In this document: positions 1 to 6,156 of the stretch, piece by piece
Numbering within the stretch: the stretch's first letter is position 1
Layout of the letters: every line of letters starts with the position of its first letter
Source: Enterococcus_D entomosocium
Lineage (GTDB): Bacteria; Bacillota; Bacilli; Lactobacillales; Enterococcaceae
Length of the DNA: 26,330 nucleotides
Reading direction: 5' to 3' (one strand)
Assembly (NCBI RefSeq): GCF_030441895.1
Contig: NZ_JARJAS010000033.1
Notes under the pieces: generated by a model
Told to the model about the DNA's origin: nothing
What the model saw: the letters and a program-made list of their open reading frames with translations, nothing else
Databases searched by the model: none
Position numbers and translations under genes: made by a program

Positions 1-727
1 TACCTGGGACAAATAATTTGATTGATGTATTTTCGACAACTTCTGCACCATCTTCAATTTGTTTTGCCAAATCAGCATGATCGCCCCACTCAACGGTAGA
101 TTTCCCAGCGCCTTTTTCTGGTGCAGCAGTCATTACCGCTACAGAAGACTCATTTGGCATCAATTTCAGTCCATTTGCGTGCGCGTCAGGGCTTAGTGCA
201 CTATCCTCAATGCTGTAACGAATCAATGGATCATGTAAGCTAATATGTGCGCCTTTTAAGATATTGTTATTTGTGTTTAATGCTTCAAATTCAGTCAGGC
301 TTACATTCAATATCCAACCTTCATTTGTTCCACGAGTATCATCGACTTGGGCCATACTCACGTAAGGAACCTTATTTTCGTCACCGGTAGTTCCTGTTAA
401 TTGTTGTCTTTCCGCAACCATATTGTATGTCTCATCTGTTGTAGAGATAATTTGAGAACCAAAGTTCATCGTCGGAACTGTTGTAATCGTCAATGGCCCT
501 TTGTTATTGCCGTCTGGGTCCGTGATTACTGGGATCTCTACGTCTGGACCATCTGGTCCAGGGTCAACAATGGCATCGTCATTTCCGGGTGTGAAAGTGA
601 TCTTTCCTTCTGTGGTGGTGTTGCGTACTTCTTTTGACTCTTCTGTTTCTTCAGCAAAAGCATGAACGCCTCCTGCAAAAATGGTAGTAGATAGAGCGGC
701 AACAGTTGCTAATCGAATAAATTTCAT
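1..727 (-). CDS. WxL-domain surface protein (C-terminus cut by window edge)
   Basis: The reading frame is open from an ATG at 727-725 to the window edge (242 codons), so the gene is partial. An AGGA Shine-Dalgarno lies about 9 nt upstream. The N-terminus MKFIRLATVAALSTTIFAGG...AFA-EE is a signal peptide with likely cleavage after residue 25. Next come an acidic, Pro/Gly/Asp-rich linker (residues 26-78) and a region with VPTMNFGSQIIS (84-95), typical of WxL proteins just before the first motif. The first WxL motif is W138-I-L140 in EGWILNVSL; the distal W-x-L motif would lie beyond the edge. WxL domains bind peptidoglycan non-covalently at the cell surface of enterococci and lactobacilli. It follows the small LPXTG gene by 22 nt, presumably in one operon. 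The family call is firm; the ligand or partner is unknown. Confidence 0.88.
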   Translation of the reverse strand, partial: MKFIRLATVAALSTTIFAGGVHAFAEETEESKEVRNTTTEGKITFTPGNDDAIVDPGPDGPDVEIPVITDPDGNNKGPLTITTVPTMNFGSQIISTTDETYNMVAERQQLTGTTGDENKVPYVSMAQVDDTRGTNEGWILNVSLTEFEALNTNNNILKGAHISLHDPLIRYSIEDSALSPDAHANGLKLMPNESSVAVMTAAPEKGAGKSTVEWGDHADLAKQIEDGAEVVENTSIKLFVPG

Positions 728-749
728 GTAAGTTTCCTGCTTTCTTTTT

Positions 750-1058
750 TTATTGTTTTTTTAGTTGTTTCTTGCGACAAACGGAGCATACGACGCCCCC
801 GGTCATGATGATACCTGACCAAACCCAATGTTGTTGTGTTAGCGTATTGGTTTGCGGCAATGAGCCTCCAGGTGTTGGCGGTTTCGTCACACCATCTAGT
901 GGCGGATTGGGTGTACCGATTGGTTCATATACACCGGTGAAGTGAACGGAACCTTCTGTTTCAGTTGATTGGACCTGCGATCCTGAGACAGCAACTGGAT
1001 TATAAAATAGCCAAAGGCAGCCAAAAACTGCAGCCACACGACCTAATTTACGTAGCAT
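750..1058 (-). CDS. Small LPXTG-anchored protein of a WxL operon
   Basis: This 102-residue protein has an N-terminal hydrophobic signal segment (about 5-26), a short Thr/Pro/Gly-rich mature part and the sortase signal LPQTN at 67-71. A hydrophobic segment and the tail CRKKQLKKQ follow. The frame is open further upstream, but only to a TTG with no ribosome site. The ATG at 1058-1056 is preceded by a strong GAGGGGGAGGG purine run and is therefore chosen. Small sortase-anchored proteins of this size are a regular part of enterococcal WxL operons, where they are thought to help display WxL proteins at the wall. Residues 36-42 (GSVHFTG) match a short strand motif seen in the other WxL-operon proteins of this window. 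The hydrophobic stretch after LPQTN contains Cys and Trp residues, which is unusual. The gene sits immediately upstream of the WxL gene. Confidence 0.85.
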   Translation of the reverse strand: MLRKLGRVAAVFGCLWLFYNPVAVSGSQVQSTETEGSVHFTGVYEPIGTPNPPLDGVTKPPTPGGSLPQTNTLTQQHWVWSGIIMTGGVVCSVCRKKQLKKQ

Positions 1059-1086
1059 CTTCCCTCCCCCTCTTTTGGAGTGGCTC

Positions 1087-1220
1087 AAAAACCTTCGTTT
1101 TTTAGATTGATCATTACTTATATCTGTCAAAAATAAGAAATCCTAATTTAACAACAGTTATTTTGACATTCGACTTGTTCAAATGTCTTTTTTTCTGTAA
1201 ACCTAAAAACGAAGGTTTTT
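1087..1220 (-). promoter_or_regulatory. Leader of the left WxL operon: long-range inverted repeat
   Basis: A perfect 16-nt arm at 1087-1102 (aaaaaccttcgttttt) is the reverse complement of 1205-1220. The arms enclose about 100 nt, and inside them is a smaller hairpin with arms 1165-1170 (gacatt) and 1182-1187 (aatgtc), followed on the + strand by a T-run (1188-1194). The left arm ends close to the ribosome site of the LPXTG gene, so in the transcript this fold would sit in the 5' leader. The structure is seen directly; a role in attenuation or RNA stability is inference. Confidence 0.5.
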
Positions 1221-1239
1221 GAAACTGATTTAGCCCCGG

Positions 1240-1329
1240 TTAAGATTCATTTCCCAACGTCTCTTGCCTTTATCAGAATACAAGAATTTGCGAGAAATAT
1301 AAAATCGATTTTTTCACAGAGCAGTGAAC
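1240..1329 (-). promoter_or_regulatory. Conserved upstream control module of the WxL operon, copy 1 (promoter plus inverted repeat)
   Basis: This stretch aligns with 26240-26329 upstream of the other surface operon; 1271-1328 matches at 48 of 58 positions without a gap. Both copies carry TTCAC-N6-GTGAA (here 1313-1328), with the arms kept and most of the six spacer bases changed. This is the pattern expected of a protein-binding operator. Next to it, reading leftward, are a possible -35 (TTCTCG, 1296-1291) and -10 (GATAAA, 1274-1269) with 16-nt spacing. The -35 is weak, which would fit an activator-dependent promoter. Promoter function is inferred. Confidence 0.5.
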
Positions 1330-1654
1330 ATTCGCTACATAACATCAAAAACCCATTATGATTATGACAAAAAAACCTTTGTCTGTTGGTACTTGATTGA
1401 GCAATACAGTTCTAAATGAACTTAGCGATTACGCTCGGCTTCAATATCGAAAATAATTCAACTTAAAAAAGTTTACTACCCAACATAAAGACCCGAGATA
1501 GCCCTTGATCCTTGTAGTAATTGATAAGTATACTCCGTTGTATTTAACATTTTTTCTTTTAGGTTGTACAGGATCTTCTCCATTTTGATCAACGAAAGAA
1601 AATAGTTTAGAAGATACGTTAGTGACTTCCAAAGAACTATGAATGATTAAAAAA
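1330..1654. other. Intergenic stretch without a credible gene
   Basis: This AT-rich sequence holds only a 63-codon minus-strand frame (1632-1441). That frame begins at TTG, has no ribosome site and matches no family I recognise. No RNA gene or mobile element is visible. Confidence 0.5.
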
Positions 1655-1836
1655 AGGGCAAAAAACTATTAAGTTTCTGACCTCTAAAATGAATTGTTCT
1701 AAAATTCATCGACTTATATTCTTCTGAATATAGGTTTTGTTACAGGTTTCTATACAAGAGATAGAATAATGTTCATAGAAATTTGATCCAAAAAAAGAGT
1801 GTTCAGAAATCAGTCATTTTCTAAACACTCTTTTTA
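1655..1836. repeat. Diverged direct repeat bracketing the RiPP locus, copy A
   Basis: Positions 1661-1682 (aaaaactattaagtttctga plus cc) are identical to 5471-5492. The similarity continues at the same spacing for about 180 nt, through gaattgt, tatacaa and a terminator-like hairpin (offset 3810-3811 throughout). Copy B is 5465-5645. Both copies have the same orientation and both lie just downstream of a minus-strand gene. They could mark the ends of an acquired segment or an old duplication of a 3' flank. Confidence 0.7.
1792..1835 (-). terminator. Terminator downstream of the ABC exporter
   Basis: The arms 1792-1809 and 1818-1835 pair over 18 bp with one G-U-compatible mismatch and an 8-nt loop. 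They are flanked by A-runs and T-runs on both sides, so the hairpin can end transcription in either direction. It lies 53 nt past the exporter stop codon. Confidence 0.75.
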
Positions 1837-1888
1837 AATATGGATTAGCATTTTGTATTATAAAAATAGCTTCTTAAAGTAAAAAAGG

Positions 1889-3484
1889 TTATTCGTTAGT
1901 ATCGAATGAATAAACTTCCTTAAAATATTTCTTCAAACTATCATTTAAATGATGTGTCACAAAAATAACCGTCAGCTCTCTATTCGTCAAAATATTTTCT
2001 TCTATTAAAAAGGCAGTTTTTGGATCTAAGCTGCTGGTTCCCTCATCAATAATCAAAACATCTTGTGCATGAATAAACCCTCTGGCTAGACTCACCCGCT
2101 GTGCTTGTCCTCCGGATAAATTAGATCCCCGAACACCTATCGTTTCCTTCTCAGTAATACTTTTTTCATTCAAGGCCATGTCTTCTATTACTTGTAACAC
2201 TCTTTCTTTACTGTAGATTTTTTCTAGTGTGATATTTTCAGTTAGAGACATATCAAATAAGTAATTTTTCTGAGGAACATAGCTGAATCTTTCTCTAAAG
2301 ATTGTAAAGTCAATATTCTTGAGTTCAACAGCATCGATCTTGATTTGACCATGATAATTCGGATAATTTTTCATTAATATATTTAAAAAAGTTGACTTCC
2401 CAGAACCGCTCTTTCCAATAATGGCATATTTTTTGCTTTTTTCAAATACCATATCAGGGATTTTGATTTCTTTTGCTCCATACGAAAATGAAACATCCTT
2501 CACGGTAATTGCATTTACAAAGTCATACTCACAAACACTTTCTATTTGATCTAGATCTTCACTTACGAATTCATCCATTTTACGAGACACTGTCAATGCA
2601 GATAAAAAATTGGTTACTTGATCAATAAAAAAACTTGTATTTCCGAAGAAATTTCCCGTCAAATCACCGATTGCCAATATTGCTCCCGCAGATAACACAC
2701 CACCTAGTGTCATTAACCCAGTTACCAAAATGATACTATACTGTGCAACAATAGAAGTTAAACGGATGAATGTGTATAAATTTGTACGCTCTTTTCGCAA
2801 TAAAATTTTTTCTTGTTTTACATTAAACGTCTCTTTTGACAACTTCTCAATAATCATTTTCGTACGATTATATGAATAAAGACTATCAAAGCCTTTTATC
2901 CACTCATCAACCCTAGAAACATATTTTTCAAAGGCGCTCGACAAAGTGCTGTTTCGATCATCTAATTTCTTTTTAAAGAAGCGTGGGATCAATACCATTA
3001 ACAGAGACAAAACCAATGAAACAATTAACAAGATCCAATGAAAATTAAAAATGGCTATTGAAGAAAACAAGAGCAATGTTGCGCTGGACATCCCACTATA
3101 AAGATGACCAAAACCTTGTTCCTCAATTAAATTGATATCATTTGTTAACCATGATATATATTCATTTGCGTTTCGCTCATGGAATTGACTGTAAGTGGAC
3201 TTGGAAACCTTCTCAATAATTGTGTCCTTCAACTCAACAATTTGTTCCTGCTTAATTTTTTCTACATACCTTAATCGTAGATAACCAAAAAACAAGGCTC
3301 CTGCCCAAGCTAAAAATGAAAATATAAACGAAGAAAAAAAGGATTCAGAATTCTGTTCAATCAAACTATTCATAATTTCTGCTAGAAAAACAGTCGATAT
3401 AATAATCCCGCCTGATTCTGCAGCCGTCAAAAATAGCGCATAGAGATTTTGTTTCCAGTATTTCCTTAAAATATGATTGACCAT
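1889..3484 (-). CDS. ABC transporter, fused membrane and ATPase domains (peptide exporter)
   Basis: This 531-residue ABC half-transporter has about six N-terminal membrane segments (residues ~10-290) and a C-terminal ATPase. The ATPase shows Walker A GKSGSGKST (~356-364), the signature LSGGQAQRVSLARG (~453), Walker B VLIIDEGTSSLD (~475) and the switch histidine in VTHH (~505). The D-E-G-T-S-S-L-D form departs slightly from the usual DE[PA]T. There is no N-terminal C39 peptidase domain, so it should export a peptide whose leader is absent or cut by another protease. The ATG has a good site, GGGAGGAACT-ATG. It begins 10 nt after the end of the radical SAM frame, so it is co-transcribed with it and with the precursor. 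Export of, or immunity to, the modified peptide is inferred from context. Confidence 0.9.
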   Translation of the reverse strand: MVNHILRKYWKQNLYALFLTAAESGGIIISTVFLAEIMNSLIEQNSESFFSSFIFSFLAWAGALFFGYLRLRYVEKIKQEQIVELKDTIIEKVSKSTYSQFHERNANEYISWLTNDINLIEEQGFGHLYSGMSSATLLLFSSIAIFNFHWILLIVSLVLSLLMVLIPRFFKKKLDDRNSTLSSAFEKYVSRVDEWIKGFDSLYSYNRTKMIIEKLSKETFNVKQEKILLRKERTNLYTFIRLTSIVAQYSIILVTGLMTLGGVLSAGAILAIGDLTGNFFGNTSFFIDQVTNFLSALTVSRKMDEFVSEDLDQIESVCEYDFVNAITVKDVSFSYGAKEIKIPDMVFEKSKKYAIIGKSGSGKSTFLNILMKNYPNYHGQIKIDAVELKNIDFTIFRERFSYVPQKNYLFDMSLTENITLEKIYSKERVLQVIEDMALNEKSITEKETIGVRGSNLSGGQAQRVSLARGFIHAQDVLIIDEGTSSLDPKTAFLIEENILTNRELTVIFVTHHLNDSLKKYFKEVYSFDTNE

Positions 3485-3494
3485 AGTTCCTCCC

Positions 3495-4763
3495 TTATGC
3501 CACAGTATAAGTAAATAAATTTTGCTGATCCATTAATTTTAGCATTCTATTAAGCTCTTCATGATTATACAAACAGTTCTCAACTTTTTTTGATAGAAGA
3601 AGCGCTGGGCACTTTTTGTTAAGGAATGCTGTACCGATCGGACAAGAAAAACATCGTTCAGTCATTTTATCTGCCACCTACAATGACTCTTTTTCATCAT
3701 CGATTCTAAGTTCGCCATTCTCCAAATTGCCAATATGATTCCGTTCATCATATAGCAACACTGTACACTTATAAACCATACCATCTGATCCTATAAAAAA
3801 ATTATTTTTCTTTCCAGCATAACAATAAGAATTAGGCATTAAATTCCACAAAATCCCTTCTGACTTTCCGCCTAGTGAAACGGTTAGTTCAGATAATTCA
3901 AGAGCTACATTATTTTTTATGATATCTATGCACTTATCTCCCCAATTTCCCACATTATGAAAATTTAAATCAAATCGTTCATCTTCACCGAACATGGAAA
4001 TTAATTTTGTAATATGCTTCGGCATCGACTCAAAATTATCGGGGGCGACATTCGTACGGAGAGCAATTAAATTGGAATCTTTGGTATTTTTAGAAATATC
4101 CAAAAGATTGTCTATAATTCTTTGATACGTTCCTTTCCCATTTTTTAATACTCGTTGGGAATCATGGTGTTCTTGGTTTCCATCAATAGTTATCTGATAA
4201 TTTGTCACCTGCAGTTTAGTGAGTTTCTCATAGATTCTTCTATTGAGAAGAAAACCATTTGTTGTTATGTCGGAAGAATACGAAAGTTTATTTATTTCAC
4301 ACAAACGAATGATCTTCTCACTAATGTATTCAATCCCTTTTAAATTCAATAATGGTTCTCCCCCAAACCATGCCAAATGTACATGTTCTAAACGGGAATC
4401 ATCTTGAATGCGTTTAGCAATGTAATTGATTACCCCATCAATCACTTCTTTTTCCATTGCATTTTTCTCAAATTTTTCATAACAATATGTGCATCGGAAG
4501 TTACAATTCTCATGTATAAGAAAAGTAATATTCAATTGCTTACTTTCTTCATCATAGACTTCTTCAATGAGATTGGCTGTGTTTTTACAAAAACCTTCTG
4601 AATCTAAAAATGCCATTATTTCATCATTGTTTTCTATGGTTTCTACATCTTGAAAAATATTTCTTGACACTTTTACGGAACACCCAGTGTAAATATTCAT
4701 TAAATATATATAATTGGTTTCTTGATTTTCACCTACGAGTACATGACTAGATAGCTTTTTCAT
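3495..4763 (-). pseudogene. Radical SAM/SPASM RiPP maturase interrupted by an in-frame TAG
   Basis: The frame starts at ATG 4763-4761 behind AGGAGGGAAA. It carries the radical SAM cluster motif C87-x3-C91-x2-C94 (ENCNFRCTYCYE), the GGEP motif near residue 135 and the start of a SPASM domain, C314-x13-G-x4-C333. Codon 362 (3680-3678) is TAG. Reading on in the same frame gives 60 more residues with C371-x2-C374, C385 and C397, exactly the missing second half of a SPASM cluster-binding domain. A full-length enzyme would be about 422 codons. SPASM maturases use auxiliary Fe-S clusters to form thioether or carbon-carbon bonds in precursor peptides, and the 29-residue precursor lies directly upstream. 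The TAG may be a recent nonsense mutation (for example CAG to TAG), a sequence error or a readthrough site. A GGTGG purine run 8 nt before ATG 3665 could allow re-initiation of the tail. The family call is firm; the current function is uncertain. Confidence 0.85.
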
Positions 4764-4785
4764 GATTTTCCCTCCTATAAAAAAG

Positions 4786-4830
4786 AAAAATCTAAAAAAG
4801 GAGAAGTTTACTCTCCTTTTTTAGATTTTT
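4786..4830 (-). terminator. Perfect 19-bp hairpin between precursor and maturase genes
   Basis: The arms 4786-4804 and 4812-4830 are perfectly complementary over 19 bp with a 7-nt loop, and the transcript continues into a U-rich run. The hairpin sits 12 nt after the precursor stop and before the maturase ribosome site. Such intercistronic hairpins in RiPP operons usually let a minority of transcripts through, so that the peptide is made in excess over the enzyme. That role is inferred. Confidence 0.85.
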
Positions 4831-4841
4831 AACATACTTTG

Positions 4842-4931
4842 TTATAACGGCATTTGGCAATTACAGTTGTTTTTCGTTCGGCGTTCATTGCGTTCCATTA
4901 AGGAATCTTCATTTTTTGTAATGGTAAACAT
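4842..4931 (-). CDS. 29-residue RiPP precursor peptide with C-terminal NCNC core
   Basis: This short gene starts with MFTITKNEDS, continues with a charged leader (MERNERRTK) and ends NNCNCQMPL before TAA. The ATG (4931-4929) has a near-perfect ribosome site, TTAGGAGGTG, 9 nt upstream, far better than chance would give. The hairpin and the radical SAM/SPASM gene follow at once. Position, size, charged leader and a terminal cluster of two Cys, three Asn and Gln are what is expected of a substrate for such an enzyme. NCNC contains an N-x-x-C string; in streptococcal radical SAM peptides an NxxC motif is known to receive an Asn-Cys beta-thioether, so a thioether is a fair guess here. Met-Pro-Leu may be a short follower. 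The product and its activity are unknown; the assignment rests on context and on the ribosome site. Confidence 0.8.
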   Translation of the reverse strand: MFTITKNEDSLMERNERRTKNNCNCQMPL

Positions 4932-4979
4932 ACTGGTACACCTCCTAATAAAATTATTTATCTTTCAGACTATATTAAT

Positions 4980-4991
4980 AATCTGCAGATT
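4980..4991. promoter_or_regulatory. 12-bp palindrome upstream of the RiPP precursor
   Basis: AATCTGCAGATT is a perfect palindrome about 50 nt upstream of the precursor ATG, beside an AT-rich TATTAATATAG stretch that could be the -10 region. It is a candidate operator; no known regulator is recognised. Confidence 0.35.
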
Positions 4992-5240
4992 CTAAAAATA
5001 CTGGCGTAAATAAATAAAATTAAACTTTCTATTGCGCTTTTTTTCACATTGTAATTTATCTCTGTAAATGAATATCTTAATAATACCATCCCTAAATAGG
5101 CCTAAAAAATTTCGGTCTATTTTTTTCGTCCTAAAAAGATAAATTTAATAAATATAAGAATAGTTAATGGATAAATAATGGCAAAAAAATATATATTTCT
5201 TCTTAATCTTTACAATAAAACCCTCACAAATAAAAGTTAT

Positions 5241-5344
5241 TGTTCGAACATATTTTTAAACCAACAATTGGGGAACCATTAGCTAATTTAGATCACTATT
5301 TCAACTGCTTCACTATGTTCAAAAAAATAGGTTTGTTGAACATA
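5241..5344. promoter_or_regulatory. Repeated TGTTC(G/A)A half-sites in palindromes
   Basis: TGTTCGAACA at 5241-5250 is a perfect 10-bp palindrome. Further upstream, TATGTTCAA (5314-5322) and TTGAACATA (5336-5344) form a perfect 9-bp inverted repeat with a 13-nt spacer. The recurring half-site suggests binding by one dimeric regulator. Function is inferred only. Confidence 0.35.
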
Positions 5345-5464
5345 TTATTTTTAACGAGCACCAAAAAAACTCAAATGTTTATGAGCGAATTTTTTGAAAT
5401 AACATATTTATAATTTGTGTCTTTTAAAAGTAAAGTGGCAGGCCTAAGAAGTATGGGATAAAAA

Positions 5465-5645
5465 AGGATCAAAAACTATTAAGTTTCTGACCACTTAAAA
5501 GAATTGTCCTAGTACTACTAAAGCTGATTTTTAAATGACCAATGGTTTGTTTAAGAATGTATGTATACAAAAATAAAGTAATATACTCTAATTGTGGTAT
5601 CTAAAAAGAGTATTCAGAAATTATCATTGTCTGAACACTCTCTTC
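5465..5645. repeat. Diverged direct repeat bracketing the RiPP locus, copy B
   Basis: This is the counterpart of 1655-1836 at a constant offset of about 3810 nt. It has the identical 22-nt core 5471-5492, then gaattgtcct, tatacaaaaataaagtaat and a hairpin. It lies downstream of the broken gene at 5667-6017 and upstream of the RiPP precursor region, in the same orientation as copy A. Confidence 0.7.
5603..5645 (-). terminator. Imperfect hairpin terminator after the broken gene
   Basis: The arms 5603-5620 and 5628-5645 pair with a few mismatches, and an A-run on the + strand gives a U-run in the minus-strand transcript. It is the decayed counterpart of the hairpin at 1792-1835. Confidence 0.55.
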
Positions 5646-5666
5646 TGAAAGATAGCAGATCCGATT

Positions 5667-6017
5667 TCAGGAGATATGAAAAATGATAGAAGGTTTCTCT
5701 TTCATCTTTAAGTCGTATCCACATAATTCTTTAAAGTAATCTTTATAGTCATTCTCAATAATTCGAATGATCTCTTCATTTGAAAAATCTCCAAACGGGG
5801 CCAACTCAGTCAGTATTGATAGCTTTGCATCCACACCTAGGATCTCAGAAAAGACATCCCAAAAGTTTTCTTTTGAGATAGCTACTATTAGTTAATCCAA
5901 CTTACCTAATTGCGCATTCAAATATTCATACAATGGATCTCTTTCTTTTCCTGTTAGTTGAATTTTCTCTTTGAAATTATTTTTATATGCTTGTTGTTTT
6001 GTAACTGATAACATCAT
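5667..6017 (-). pseudogene. Small gene of unknown function split by an in-frame TAA
   Basis: From ATG-ATG at 6017-6012 a frame of 117 codons runs to TGA at 5669-5667, with one TAA at codon 42 (5894-5892). The first 41 residues (MMLSVTKQQAYKNN...NAQLGKLD) and the 74 after the stop (...ISKENFWDVFSEILGVD...) are both polar, charged and helical in character. They read as one small cytoplasmic protein of about 13 kDa. The ribosome site is weak (AGAAGA). I do not recognise the family. It lies 140 nt downstream of wecB, with a hairpin just past its end. The size and position beside a peptide locus would suit an immunity-type protein, but nothing in the sequence proves that. It could also be a 41-residue peptide followed by unrelated remnants. 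Confidence 0.5.
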
Positions 6018-6156
6018 TTTCTTCTTTTCTCTTAATTTATACTGATTAAATCTCATCAATAGTCTATTACTTTAAATTTTTTTATTTTTCAGCACCTTAG
6101 CGTCGTTTTACTAATGACAAAAGATGATTGGAATTGTCTCATAGGTTCGCCTTCCT

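Larger units (their letters stand above)
4932..5464. other. AT-rich region upstream of the RiPP precursor, no credible gene
   Basis: I see no coding frame with a ribosome site on either strand. The stretch holds the probable precursor promoter (TAATAT-like -10 within 4968-4985, minus strand, weak -35) and the palindromes listed separately. No dedicated regulator gene is visible next to the locus. Confidence 0.5.

Noticed and set aside
401..637. 78-codon + strand frame
   Set aside because: It lies wholly inside the WxL gene on the other strand, and its Cys/Trp/Arg-rich composition is that of a shadow frame.
1441..1632. 63-codon minus-strand frame
   Set aside because: It begins at TTG, has no ribosome site, its C-terminal half looks unlike a normal protein, and I recognise no family.
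3495..3677. Separate small cysteine-rich protein gene
   Set aside because: It is in the same frame as the maturase, directly after its TAG, and its cysteines complete the SPASM pattern, so it is the enzyme's C-terminus. Re-initiation remains possible but is not the simplest reading.
1655..5645. Insertion sequence or composite transposon flanked by the direct repeats
   Set aside because: No transposase, terminal inverted repeats or clean target duplication is seen; the repeats are diverged and contain terminators.
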